Assembly (NCBI RefSeq): GCF_932526225.1
Contig: NC_064039.1
Coordinates: 12,170,139-12,234,138, forward strand
Source of the DNA: Nematostella vectensis
Lineage: Eukaryota; Cnidaria; Anthozoa; Actiniaria; Edwardsiidae
Length of the DNA: 64,000 bases
Direction: 5' to 3'
Shown here: positions 20,001 through 31,972 of the stretch, in pieces
How the letters are laid out: each line of letters starts with the position of its first letter
Numbering within the stretch: the first letter of the stretch is position 1
The notes under the pieces: model-generated
The model's input: only the letters and a program-made list of their open reading frames with translations
Database searches by the model: none
What the model was told of the DNA's origin: nothing
Position numbers and translations under genes: made by a program

Positions 20001-23000
20001 ATCTGCTTCGGCCCCTGGTGGTCTCTAAGCCGTAAGATGTCCTGTTTGAGGTCACTGCTCAGCTAAGATGCAAGGCAAAAAGTGTTTTTGTCTTTATTTT
20101 ATAGCTTAAATATCTGAGTGAGGAGTTACCTGGCTAATACGTGGGAAAGACGTGGGATCGTACATAAACAGGTTGCCCACCCCACATATGTCAATACCAG
20201 GCACGTTCCCAGGTCATAGGTTTTATACGAAAAAAAGAATAGTATTTGACAATCGTTCAATAGAAAATGGCACAATTTGTGGTGACCAAGGTTGGTAGTA
20301 GTGGTGGTGGTGGTGGTGGGGGGGGGGGGGGGCGCATCCCACCTATCCCCCCCTCCCCCCGTTGTACGGACCTGTAAATGTTCAAGGTCGGTGCCGGTGC
20401 ACCCTTTCAGGTTAGTGCTTAAAAGCCGCATTGTCACCAGTTTGCTTCCGGTCAATAACGTAACAATGTCTCAATGATTTTTAACAGGAAACGCGAGCAA
20501 TATTTCAAAATATTGAAAGCAGTGTGTCTATTGGAAGTTTCTTTGAGGATGTGATTGATTATTTAGAGTGGATGGCCTGTTAAATATCTCGGATTTTAAT
20601 ACATTTTCCGTCGGACTCCGAAAGTAAACTGGTGACAATGCGGCTTTAATTAAGAAATATGTGGAGGAAGTCAGAATCACAGAAATAAGCACTAGGTTTA
20701 AGTATTAGTTTACCTTTTGACATGCAAAGTGAACATTTCTCTACATGAGATGCCCAATACCCCGTGTGACACTTAGCTTTCTTGGCCAAAACCAAACAAT
20801 TGGTAACTTATTTGTTACATGCGAATAACAATCAAGGAACAGTTGATTAAATGTTTGTAGTTTGTACTTACCATCGATTTGTTCTTCTGTTAACTTGTCC
20901 TGAAAAAAAAAAAATAAACAAAGTAACTTAGGCGATCGTTACCATGGTGAAAAGTAATGGCGATTTACCGGCAAATGTACATTAGCTGGGGCTTAACATG
21001 TCCCTTGAACTAACTTGGACTATTTCAAAAATAGAAATACAATTTAAAAAGATTATCTTATTTATGACAAAATGAAGCAAATAATTAGGTGCTGGCCACC
21101 TTAATTGGTGCGCCCCTTCGGTTTGCGGTATTAAATGAGTAATGAAAATACCGAAATGGAATTGGTCCTTTGAGCCGTATCCCGCAAATGTCTACACTTT
21201 TAAGTATTAAAAATACTTGACAGTTAATTTGAAAGAATAATACATATGTACTACACAATGCCCGACTACAGTTTAGTCATTGTAGTTGCTACTAACTGGT
21301 ATTGAATAAAAATGATTTTGCGAACTAAGGATATGCATATATTTTATCATTCTCTGAATTAGAATTTTTGCGGGGGATATCCAGGATCAATTGTTCCTCG
21401 GCCTGATGCTAATGTAAGTCTGCTTTGTTCGCACATCCTCTGTCAACGCAAAAGTAATCAAGAAAAACTGCTTGACAAGAAGCTTAGCAGCTGCTGGAAG
21501 ATAAGACAAAGCTTTCATAGCCGTTAAGCGAATTTCATTTTATTTGTCTCGGAATTGTCTAAATAAAAGAATTGCCCAATATTCTATAATATATATGAGG
21601 ATATGGTAAGCAAACACAAATGGGAATAATTTTACGGTAGCCTCGAATAACCATGGAAAAATCGCGGGGAATATTATATTACTTAGTTTGTATCTTTACG
21701 AATGTCACTGAGTCAATGCTACAGGCAGTAACTCTGATGTAATTGTAAAACAACATGATATTTCAATAGATTTATAACGATTTTGTGTTAGTTCTAAAAT
21801 AAATGGTGAGACAGTAAAAAAAATTAGTTTGTGCATAAGATGTTTTATGCGGTTACATTGGCCTTAAAACTTAAACGGACCAAAATAAGCACTTGAGAAT
21901 ATTATTCAATTTCAAAAGCGAGAATTGTTTTGAACTATTCGCCGATAGACGAAGCCCCCTGTAGTTTTAGGATTCCCTTAAAATCGCTAGACCCAACCAT
22001 AATTTAATTATTTAATGTTCTTTTTTCACTGTTCTCTCCAAGTTGCACACATATTATGATCATTATTATTTTTCTTTTTTTTTCGGGATTAATTGAATCA
22101 TTGTCGCCATAAACCGCTTTCCCGAATAGATTTATAGTGTCTCGTTCTCTGAAAACTACTTAGTTGAGAAGGCGCTAAAACCAAATCTTTTAGAGACACC
22201 TGAATCAAGAGCCAGCTTTGCAGTATACCTCAAAATCCATGAACGAAGTCTCTTAAAGATTCACCAAGTTTGAAGCTGTTATGAACTTAGTGGTCAATGA
22301 ATCTGGTGCTGGCGAAATGTCGGATAGACCAGTCGCTGTCAAAAGAAGCCAAGATACGGGAGTCTAGTAAATACACGAAACAGTTCGCTCTAGTCTGCGA
22401 ATCACTGCTCTCTTTAAATATTACCATAATTCACTTCCGGAAAACCATATGCAAATAATTATATATTCTTGTACCTTTTCCTATTTTGCTGCGCTTTAAT
22501 TTTACTGGAACGAGCGATATGCCAAAAACGGAGTCGGTAATAAACGAACATCTATCAATGTCATGGAAAGCCGCATTTCTCATAACTTTCCCGAATGTTG
22601 GATATCAGTTGGCGGTGATCAAAAAGGGCCTAAGGCTCAGATGGAAAACATTGCTAAAATCAAAAAAACAAACGGTGCCTTCCGCTACATTCAGTCAAAG
22701 TGAAACCGTGAACCGTTTGAAATCAGACCTTGGTCATCCTTTTTGATAAGAAAAAGGGGCGGCGAAATCTAAGGGAAGTAAGAACGGAGGCAAAGCTACA
22801 AAAATTCATTTCAATCAGGCAGTCATAAAAATAACCAGCTGTTTGTCTGATTTTTCCGTCACGAATCATTGTTATAGACTATCTAGAAGCACGTTTTTAT
22901 GAAAGTTTCATGGTCTGTTTGCACAAGAAGATTTATGCCAAAAAAAAGGATTGATTCGGAATAAAAGCAGTGAGCAACTATCTTTTTATAGACCCAGGAA

Positions 23001-26000
23001 TCAGTCCTGCATTCGTTTATTTTATTCGCTCAGTTCTTTTCGCTGCTACTAGAATAATATAGCGTACTTGATGTGATGTGTGTAGCGCAAAAAGATGAGG
23101 GAAACATTGTTATTATACTCAATTGATGGTTTCTACAAGCAACGATATCTCTACACCAGAGGTGGCGGATGCATGGCTGGGATATCTAATTCAAATTTAC
23201 GTCACATGATCTACTCATATTTGTGATCCATGATCATATTTGTTCCCTTTGTTGGATTGTTGCTTTCTTTGAATTTATTTACTTGTTTTATAGAGTTGCT
23301 GGGTCGTTGTTTTAATGGTTTGTTTTGTTGACGATGTTGCTGAATTGTTGTTAGTGGCTACAAGTTCCCGTTGTTCATGTTGGTGGTGTTGCCTGTAATG
23401 CTGTTGTTGTTGACGTTGTTGTTATTTTTCATTGTTGTCACCTTCGTCGTCCTTTTGTAGTTAATGATGCTGTTTTGGCAGCTCAGCTAATTTATAGCTT
23501 TTGTTGTTGTTGTTACTATTATTATTGGGAACAAATGCTATCTAGCCCGCCGCCCCTATGGGTTGATACAAAACTACAATCACCCCTGTCAAAAGCATGA
23601 TAATAATATACATTGGATAATTGTCTGAACTACTTTAGTTTCATGGTCTTATCTATTGCGTAGACAAGTCACGGTACTATTACTCGCACTGAGCTACTTG
23701 CAGCCTCGCGTTTTATGTTGTCCTTTATATTTATTGCCTAAAATGGTCGTTAAGTCTGAAAGCACTGTACTACCTTGCAGTAATTTCTTAATCCCGAACT
23801 ATTGTTTATCAATTTCGCATTATAGTATTGAACCAACGTTTTATTTTTTTCTCCATATTTTATTGTGAAGACAAGGGCACAGTTGTACTTGTCTATTATG
23901 CCTTAATATTATGTTGACTTACTGCGCAGAAAAACGGTCTAAGTTACCCATAAGTAAATTAAGCCCTACAGGTCTTGTAGTATATTGAGCGTGCATGGTT
24001 CGTTAATGGATTTTGACTGTGTAGGAGGTTTGTGCTGCTAATGCGAAAATAATTCCGCTCTTCACTAATTGCTTTTTTACTCGTATATAAAAAAAAACTT
24101 TTCAAATTACAACCAGCTTTCTATATAAGGGAAAATCTATTCAATCTTTTGCTATTCCTGTTCTACAAATTACTAACAGCTTTTTCTTTTTCAACAGACT
24201 AGCACCCGATTACGTAATTATATCGAATTCTGTTCCATAAGAGCAGATATTGTAAGAGATGTACATGAAATGCAAACCATTTTTCAGGATATTTAAGACA
24301 GTTCGACAAACACTCATAATCATTGAACATAGTTACGCGTCATCTCATGTACGATGTTTTTCTCTAGTAAATAATACTGTTTATCTGTTTATAATTCTTC
24401 ATGTGATTAAGCGATGAAAATATTCTATGGTGTTAAAAAATGATTTACCTTAGATTTGCTTATTTTTCAAGGAAAATTTTCTTTCTTCATAGACATATTT
24501 CATCTATTTGTACTTTTGTTATTTTCCATATAAAATTCTTTCAACGAAATCCCCACACAATTGTTGTTATTTCAAAAATAATAGAACCGGTTTAACGAGA
24601 CGGCTTAGAAAAAAAATCGTATTTTTGTATATGAGACTCTAGCCAATCAGATACACATATTCGTTTCGTAATAGAGTCGCATTTCAGCCGATTTGGAAGG
24701 GACTATACAAATAGAATACACGCATTGTTTATGCTACATCTCGTTTGGCTTTTAGAAATGTAAAATTACCAGTGATCATGCAACTTCAATCTATGTATTG
24801 CGGCTACCAATGCTCTTCCTTAGTTATGGATATTCTGTATACTATCTCAAGCCAATATTAACGACAACATCGAGACAGACTCCCTTAATCAACGGGTAAC
24901 CATAAATCTCACATATTCACCCGGAAAAATTTGGAAAATTGAATTATCTAAGAGTTTTCAAGATTTGAGGGCTCTTTTTAAAACCTCAGAAAAAAAATCT
25001 ATTTCCTATTCTATAAAATAAATTGCCACGTTGCGCCTTAAGTTAGTCACAAAATACTTTATCTTGAAAATACAAAATCTACTGCGGGTGATCAATGCGG
25101 TATTCTTTTTGATAGGCAAGTATGAGCGTTGAATATTTGATTACCTCGAGACTCTCCGGCAGGCTTCTCTTGGTTGACATCAGTCGAGGTCTAAGAACGC
25201 GCGCGCGGGAAGATGTATGCACTGCTCAGCTAGCTGTGCGCTGGCGTACGAGGGAATCCCAGCAGTCTTACAGTTTTCACGGAGGAATACTCCGATTGGT
25301 TCAATCCCCACGGTAACAAACTATAATTGCGCTTCAGTTGTCCTACCGAGGCCGTGGGCAATTTCCCTGACTCTAGCACTCTATTGGTAGACAGTGGTAT
25401 TGGAGCTTTAAAGGCGGGCTAGCCGATGGACTAGTTTTGCGTGCTTAGATGTTTGACATCGTTTGCTTTAAACCAGAGCGGCAGCTGACCACATAAAGAG
25501 ATATCTACGAGATAGCATCTCCATGGTAACCACCCGGAAGTATGAATCTACTCAAAGCTTGCCCTAAACACTCGCCGCCAAGTGCTAACTCGGGTTTTGA
25601 TGATAATCATTTTTTAATCAAAAGGTAATTTCTGAGCTTCGAAAATTAGATTTTTTTAAGACAAAACTATTTGAATTTCTAAAAGCATGATGGACTTCTT
25701 AAGACATGTTATCATGTTTTCGGCCGCTTTAGCTATTTAGTGCAGCACATTGCATTTAAGACGTGAGGTAGTTGAGCTTGTATTAAGCATATTGAGATTA
25801 GCAGTATCAAAAGTACATTTGAGGGTTTGTCATTCCCGTTAATGTATACTTAAAAGGTATTTTTGCTTAGATTCCGGTACATCGGAACCTGGTGAATGAA
25901 GCAAACTCTATTGCATCTTCCCTGAGAGCAATTTTATGATAGTTAGAAGAATATATATAATAACGACAAGGACTAAAGCTACTCACCATTGCCGAAATTA

Positions 26001-26040
26001 ATCTGGGGTCAGTCGGAACTGAATGTAAAGCATCGGCCAT
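16181..26040 (-). CDS. Calmodulin-like EF-hand protein, complete five-exon gene (166 aa)
   Basis: Exons on the minus strand: 26040-25987, 20899-20872, 18175-18032, 17464-17222 and 16212-16181. All junctions are GT-AG and phases agree (0,1,1,1), giving 501 coding bases. The protein opens [18 protein letters not shown], an N-terminal extension absent from calmodulin, then [20 protein letters not shown], plainly calmodulin-like. EF1 loop (residues 37-48) [12 protein letters not shown] is canonical. EF2 (73-84) [12 protein letters not shown] is canonical. EF3 (110-121) [12 protein letters not shown] is usable but has Lys at position 5. EF4 (146-157) [12 protein letters not shown] has lost the ligands at positions 1, 3 and 5 and the position-6 Gly, so it should not bind calcium. 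It ends FVKMVKPEI. It is probably a cytosolic calcium sensor with an asymmetric C-lobe; targets are unknown. Introns contain several MITEs and repeats. Confidence 0.92.
16501..16670. mobile_element. MITE, simple copy of the 14450 family
   Basis: AGCCGTAGCAGGCCTC at the left and CACCCCCTGCTTCGACCCTG at the right, with the shared core (ACGTTAAGAAAACAATGGGG, CAGCCACG). It lies in the last intron of the calmodulin-like gene. Confidence 0.8.
17010..17096. repeat. (ATTG)n tetranucleotide microsatellite
   Basis: About 21 perfect repeats of ATTG/TGAT in the last intron of the calmodulin-like gene. Confidence 0.97.
17222..17464 (-). CDS. Calmodulin-like gene, exon 4 (EF2 end, EF3, most of EF4)
   Basis: 243 bp between CTCCAG and GTAACC. 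It contains [31 protein letters not shown] and the degenerate fourth loop [11 protein letters not shown]. Confidence 0.94.
17735..18031 (-). repeat. Intronic tandem repeat carrying splice-donor-like sequences
   Basis: Immediately downstream of the exon 3 donor (GTAAGC at 18031), the intron repeats units built from GTAAG(C/T)G, then ATCAGCC and ATTTGG. GTAAG recurs at about 17967, 17919, 17834, 17788, 17766 and 17745 on the minus strand, the last three in perfect 22-bp units. The genuine donor is the first member of the series. Confidence 0.8.
18032..18175 (-). CDS. Calmodulin-like gene, exon 3 (EF1 and start of EF2)
   Basis: 144 bp between TTCAG and GTAAGC. It contains [40 protein letters not shown] and EVDYDG. 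The intron splits the EF2 loop, as in other calmodulin genes. Confidence 0.95.
18288..18460. mobile_element. MITE, simple copy of the 14450 family
   Basis: AGCCGTAGCAG at 18288 and CTGCTACGGCCCTG at 18460 flank the shared core (CAGCCACGCCCCTACTGG) and a palindromic GGGGGCACGTGCCCC block. It lies in intron 2 of the calmodulin-like gene. Confidence 0.85.
19231..19436. repeat. 102-bp tandem duplication in an intron
   Basis: CATCCTTAC-GCACCTAAGAT begins at 19231 and 19333, and the following text through GTGGATATTCG is almost identical. Confidence 0.9.
20292..20333. repeat. (GGT)n and poly-G tract
   Basis: GGTGGT repeats run into a run of more than ten G. The ORF with poly-valine/poly-glycine over it is an artefact. 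Confidence 0.9.
20421..20649. mobile_element. MITE with about 30-bp terminal inverted repeats
   Basis: AAAGCCGCATTGTCACCAGT at the left is mirrored by ACTGGTGACAATGCGGCTTT at the right, extended over another ten bases with mismatches. It is about 230 bp. It sits 220 bp from the 28-bp microexon. A diverged copy is at 46150-46430. Confidence 0.8.
20872..20899 (-). CDS. Calmodulin-like gene, exon 2 (28-bp microexon)
   Basis: Acceptor after a T-run (TTTTTTCAG), sequence DKLTEEQID, donor GTAAGT. This is the LTEEQI helix at the N-terminus of all calmodulins, which makes the microexon secure despite its size. Confidence 0.9.
20900..25986 (-). other. Intron 1 of the calmodulin-like gene
   Basis: A 5.1-kb intron with AT-rich and TTG-rich (23270-23530) low-complexity DNA. 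The open frame at 22486-22746 has no recognisable domain, and no nested gene was found. Confidence 0.7.
25987..26040 (-). CDS. Calmodulin-like gene, exon 1 (start codon)
   Basis: ATG at 26040 and 18 codons up to ATG|GTGAGT. It encodes the N-terminal extension ahead of the first EF-hand. An upstream in-frame ATG exists at 26109, but the MADAL start matches calmodulin-family N-termini better. Confidence 0.8.
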
Positions 26041-27476
26041 GATTGTAATTTGAAAGGACAGCTTTCTTTTTTCTCTCGAAAACTCCGTACTGTTTAGAAA
26101 ACTTTTCACGGCGTAGACGGTTTGTGCGTTGTTTTATGTTATACGCCCCATAACTGATAGGTCGCTACCAGTAAGTTTTGTTTCGGTTCGCGAATAAAGT
26201 ATTTATGTTTTTTATCGACCCCTTGCCAACAATCAATTTTTTATTAAGGGTTCTATTGCTGTGGTTGATAGGAAAGATGATTCGCCCATGATTGAAAGGA
26301 GTTTGCGTCTAGCAAACCGCTGGGAACGCATTTAATTCACTTACTGTCTGAGCAAAGATAAAGTAATAGCCGAAATACGGCACTTCTGCCCTTGTTTGGC
26401 TATCTTTGTAAGCGCACTTGCATCCTCGTACGTTACATGTTTCTAACTAACAATGATCCAAGGAGAAAGCACTCTTGGAATTTATATCCAAGGCCAGAGA
26501 GAAAAAAATTATCCCAATATGGAGAAACTATTTAAAAGGAATGTTCCTCTAAACATCTGTATATTTATACGCTATACACAACACGCACGTTGAACGCATG
26601 TTTTATCAAGTTGAAGCTTTTTTTCTTCATAACAGGATGTGTGACAAATGAAAAATAGGAAAGGACAATTGTCCTCTAGGTTTTTGTGTGTTTGACGGTC
26701 TCTTAGTATTCAATGCAATTATCTTTATTTTCTATTTAAACAAACTAGAGCACGCTGAGATTTTAGCAATTTTTTTAACATATTATCCGAATAATATGAT
26801 GAGATCTGCATAAAAAGGGGAAAACCACAAACAGCTTACATGTAATGTTCGTTGTTCACTGATTGAATTAGGGAGCTCCCTTAATACACGATCCGAGCTT
26901 TGATTGGCTCTTTAGCAACCGAGTGCACGAATATATTGGCTTACACAAGCCTCGTCATACTATAAAGGCTACTATTTAGCCTTCCTCTACTTCTGCGCAG
27001 GGCACTCTGTGTCGCTCGTTTCCATGCTCCACATAAATAAAGTTTATGCGGAGCAATGGTAATGGTAATGAGCGACACACAAAGTATTGCGCAGGAGGGA
27101 GCCTTCCGCTCACTCGAACCAAAATCCATTTTCCTTCGTCTTGCTTCATATACGGTATTTTTTACCTATTTTTATCTATTGGCTAGTCAATCAAGGATGA
27201 CGAACATTTGTGAATCTTGAAATTAAGTTCAGTGTTTGCCTGGTTTAAAGTCTCCTTAGAATCCGTGATGTTAGCAAAAAATCCTTATCTTGCAATTTGA
27301 ATGAATTATAGAAATGCGGCAGCCGTTTCAAGAGTACTTTCATTAAAGGTGGTGATAGACTTCAAAGTGAACATACACTTGGAATCTGCGAAATAATGAG
27401 GCTAGCTGTGAGGTCGAAGAAGATATCCTTGAGATACGAGAATAAACTAATTGAACCTACACGAGAAAAGCTTCAA
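26041..27476. other. 5' flank of the calmodulin-like gene; one imperfect inverted repeat
   Basis: No gene was recognised. Contains the inverted repeat at 26992-27094. Confidence 0.5.
26992..27094. repeat. Imperfect foldback repeat
   Basis: Left arm TCTGCGCAGG, TGTGTCGCTCGTT and CCACATAAA. The right arm is its inverse (TTTATGCGGAGC, GAGCGACACACAAAG, TGCGCAGGA) with small gaps. It could be a decayed MITE. Confidence 0.55.
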
Positions 27477-28400
27477 CAGTCAGGGCATTACCTCTCTTCG
27501 AATTCGTAGTCAATATGTTACCCCCCTGGAAATTCACAGTCCAGGTATTACCCCTCTGAAAATACACAGCTCAGGTATTACCCCTCTGAAAATACACAGC
27601 CCAGGTATTACCCCTCTGGAAATTCACAGCCTAGGTATTACCCCTCTGAAAATTCACAGCCCAGGTATTAGTTCTCTGGAAATTCACAGCCCAGGTATTA
27701 CCCCTCTGGAAATTCACAGCCCAGGTATTACCCCTTTGGAAATACACAGCCCAGGTATTACCCCTCTGGAAATTCACAGCCTAGGTATTACCCCTCTGAA
27801 AATTCACAGCCCAAATATTACCCCTCTGAAAATCCACAGTCCAGGTATTACCCCTCTTGGAAATCCACAGCCCAGGTATTACCCCTCTAAAAATTCACAG
27901 CCCAAATATTACCCCTCTGAAAATACACAGCTCAGGTATTACCCCTCTGGAAATACACAGCCCAGGTATTACTCCTCTAGAAATATACAGCCCAGGTATT
28001 ACCTCCTTGAAATTCACAGCCCATGGTATTACCTCCTTGAAATTCACAGCCCATGGTATTAACCCTCTGGAAATGCACAGTCCAGGTATTACCCCTCTGG
28101 AAATAAACAGCCCAGGTATTACCCCTCTGGAAATACACAGGCCAGGTATTACTCCTCTGAAAATACACAGCCCAGGTTTTTTCCCTATGTTGGAAATACA
28201 CAGCTCAGGTTTTACCCCTCTGGATATACACAGCCCAGGTATTACCCCTCTAGAAATTCATAGCCCAGGTATTACCCCTCTGGAAATTCACAGCCAATCT
28301 ATTACCGACCATGAACAGGTATTACCCCTCTTGGAAATCCACAGTCCAAGTCTTACCCCGCTGAAATACACAGTCAAGGTATTACATTCTCGGAAATCAC
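27477..28400. repeat. 30-bp minisatellite, about 30 copies
   Basis: The core CCCAGGTATTACCCCTCTGG recurs every 30 bp with small indels (copies at 27600, 27660 and 27720 are typical). Because 30 is divisible by three, long frames such as SPGITPLEIH repeats appear on both strands. They have no start context, domain or codon signal and are taken as artefacts. Confidence 0.95.
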
Positions 28401-28604
28401 ACATAGCTTTTATATTAACTTTCCTGAAATAGCAGAGTGCTTTGTTTTTTTTTCCATGTAGATGTTCTAAGTTACTTTCACGTGACGCTAATTTTGATGT
28501 TTCTTTGAGGCTCAAGGCAGCTGTATTCCGTGCGTCAGCACATGCTACGTGCGTCGGTACAATGAATCCAGTGAGACCAACATGTTGGAAGCTAATCTCC
28601 CTTG

Positions 28605-28870
28605 TGCAGCGAGACAGCGAGAGCGAGACACAACGGGCGCGGAGGGGAGGGGATGGCACGGAGAGGATGGCACGGAAGAGTGAAAAGAAGGGGATGACAC
28701 GGAGGACGGACGAAGAGGATGGCACTGAGGGCGGGGACTAAAGGGATGGCACAAAGGGGAAGAGTGAGGGGATGACACGAAACGGGGGGGGGGGGGGGGG
28801 GGGTGACACGGAAGAGAGAGAAGAAGGGGATGGCACAGAGGACGGACGAATGGGATGTTCAATAGATTCA
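28605..28870. repeat. Purine-rich imperfect repeat with poly-G
   Basis: GGATGGCACGGAGAGGATGG-type units recur irregularly, with a run of about 20 G near 28785. Confidence 0.75.
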
Positions 28871-30340
28871 ATTGATTTTAAAATGTGTGTCGGGTGTACA
28901 ACCGCTTATCTTTCAACAGGTTCGCTGCTGAAATTGCATTTTCCCACAGTCTTTTATCTCACGGGATAGAGATGCTATTTGCTCTCCGTGCATTCCAGCT
29001 GACGTGCTCTCATGATCTTATTGTTTATGGCGATCAGAGCAAACTGAGGAAAAGGATGAATACAAACATTTTTTGTCATTGTAATTAGTGGGCAGCTTTT
29101 AATGCTATGCGACATGGCGTTCGTTGTCGTAGTAAGTCAGGCTGGATGACAATGGTTAAGTCGGTGATTTCCAAATCTAAATCTATGCACGGGGCATATA
29201 ACTATCCTGTTTTCAGTTAAAACTATTTTTATGACTTACTGAATTACCAGAGTCAACTTCAAGATAATCCTAGTTGATTAGTTAAAAGGAGTCTCGACGG
29301 GCTTTTGAATGCCTTTCGGGCAATTTATTGCTTGTCACAGTGATGTCAATTAAACTGTACTCAGTTGCTTTCGATGAGTTGTAGAAAAGCCTCGATAAAC
29401 TGGGATAAGGCTGGAACATTTTCAATATACTGCCTACCAGACCCCTACTTTGAACAGGAAAGTATCAACATGGCCGTAGCTAGAAAATTTTGTGGGACGG
29501 GGAACTGGTGTGAACCTGATTTTCTCAGGTTTACCCCAGAAGAAATCAGGTTCCCCCTCTCCCAAGATCGGCTCTATTTACGTATACAAACCTACGTTAC
29601 CGATTGTTTTTCTTTTTATAAATGGTTATAAATGTGGGAGAGTTAGAACTATAAACCTATAATTGCCTTCTTCCTATAAAAATAGAAACTCGTCATGTAT
29701 TGGAGACGTTATCACGATAACTTAGCACCTATTTTCTCCATCTCTTTTTGTCTGATGCTTACTTGTTTAAGCGAGACATCGCGACATCTCAGTTCCGCCT
29801 TGGTAATGGACTGCCTAGACATAGAGATAATAACATGCTGGATCTACAAGTTTGCGCTCCGAAAAAAAACCCCTAAACTAATCAATTGTCTGTGACTTTA
29901 TTTCAGTTTTCTTTTTGTGTTTTACAATATATACAGTATATGAAGTATATATCCATGGTTTTAAGCACTTGTATTTTTTGATGGGTAAATGCTCAGATCA
30001 TCACGTGTAAATAATTTGTAAGCTATCTGTTTTCACGTGATATGCAGTCACATTGTAAAATATGAGTATTTAGTGGCTAACCAGGGACGTGTCACCATAG
30101 TTTCTGGTCACTTCTATCAATCACATCAGCTTTTCACGTCGAATGGACCAAATAATTTTTTCTCTCTATTGTTTTCTCGCGATAAAATAAGTATTCAACG
30201 TCCTACTGTTACGAAAGCTCCCTGGAATCCTTTATCCATCCTATCCATTGCTAGAAAAGCATATTTCTCAACAGCGATGCCCTTTTAGTACGCATCCGTC
30301 AAAATATTCGCTTTTTCCTCAATAAGTTTGGAGTCTTTCC

Positions 30341-30625
30341 CAGGGGCGGATACAGGGGGGGGGGGGGGGGGGGGTGGATTGGGTGGATTTCCACCCCCCT
30401 TATTGAGCAAAAAGGATTAATTTTTTTTTTGAAGAGAGTAAATGTCTGAGGGAAGGGAGGTACTGTCCATTTTCCTTCGCATGCTTGACTTTGCAGACGC
30501 GACCCAATTCAGAGTAAAGGATTGTAAGATCTATGTAGTGACGCGCCAAGAACCACTGTATCAGTTATAAGCCGTCTATCCGGCCATTATTCACCCCCAA
30601 TTTGGAAATCCTGGATCTGCCCCTG
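30341..30625. mobile_element. MITE-like element with poly-G near one end
   Basis: CAGGGGCGGATACAGG at the left and CCTGGATCTGCCCCTG at the right are near inverse complements. A run of about 20 G follows the left end. Confidence 0.7.
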
Positions 30626-31857
30626 CTTCCAACATGTTGAAACAGCACGGCTTTGTTGGGCCATGCGACGTTGCATACTTTCACAGCACTGTTTGTACAC
30701 AGAGATGATTTACTATTAAAAAAATAAGGTCCAATGACAATCGACCGTCGACTGTCCCACAATGTCAACACAATGCACAACGATTCCGAAATCTAGAGGG
30801 GGGAGGGGGGTAAGGGTATAAGATAAAGAGTCATTGTGAAATCTGGGGGGGATTAGTGTACTAGTCATTTCCTTAAAAAGAAAATTTTAGAAAATACTCC
30901 CCCTCCCCTATGGGCGCAATGGCACTGCTATTTACTTATTTTAATAGAATTCCCTTTTTATTTTCTTCATTATCCCTTTAGTTATTTTGTCAGTCATTTC
31001 GCAACGAGATAAGGAGGCACACTTTAACCCCCCATTACATCAAATCAGGGCTATTTTGTTTTGAAAGCTAGAGAGAGCTTGAGGTCTCTAGCTTGATATC
31101 CACTAAACACACAGTGAAAACATGAAAATACATGAAAAGCACAGCTAGAAAAGGAGGTCGAGTCTACAATTCTTTAATCCCTCTTATGAAATCGAATCAA
31201 GGCTTTTTTTTATAGAAAAAAGAGCGAGCTTAAAGCAACTGATACCATAAGATCTTTTGTATACGTTCTTGACTGTATGTATAATGTGCAGTTTATTGCT
31301 ATGGAATAGCGGTGGTCTTTGAAGATCCTCAAACTTCTTATCATCGATAAACTGGAGGTATTGAATTCTTTCTTTGCCCCTTTTCACTTGAATGGTAACA
31401 TTACCGCGGGATCCGGTAGGACGCCGACCTCTTAATGTGACAGGGCGTCGGCGCATGAATAATTGCTAAGGGCATTGCTGTATATAAATTAAATATCTCC
31501 AGTGTATTTCTAAGGATAAGAAAAGGAAGGAAAGTACCATCTTTATCGGGTTTGGACACATGGCGTGTGATTGTGATTGCGTGAGAGGCAGAAAAAGGAG
31601 AAGCGCTGGATCTTCGAGATGGCTGTTTGTAGGGTTTCACCCACACATAAGCAATTCTATATAAAACACAGACGTTTTCATAATTAAAAGCATTTGTACA
31701 CGCATGCTATGCTAACAGGCTTAAGTGATTAAAATAATTTTTTAATTTAAGATGTTGAATAGAAAGTCTATTTGGGTACCTTTCTTATTTGGCCACAGTA
31801 GCTGTTAAATCAAGCATGTATAACGTGACCACTTTTGTACGTACATCCCCCTTTCTA

Positions 31858-31972
31858 TTCCCCTACCCCCACCCCACCCACTTTCTACCCCCCTTCCCCC
31901 GCCCCCTTTCTACCCCCCCCCCCCTTCCTCCGCCCCCTTTCTACCCCCCTTCCCCCGCCCCCTTTCTCTTCA
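31858..31972. repeat. Pyrimidine-rich imperfect repeat
   Basis: CCCCCTTTCTACCCCCCTTC-like units repeat four to five times on the plus strand. Confidence 0.8.

Noticed and set aside
22486-22746. 86-residue ORF inside the calmodulin-like intron
   Set aside because: No recognisable domain and no supporting context.
27451-28432. ORFs of 191-203 residues with SPGITPLEIH repeats
   Set aside because: 30-bp minisatellite; several frames open at once.
28288-28871. Ser/Pro-rich ORFs on both strands
   Set aside because: They cover a purine-rich imperfect repeat and poly-G; no motif or splice structure.
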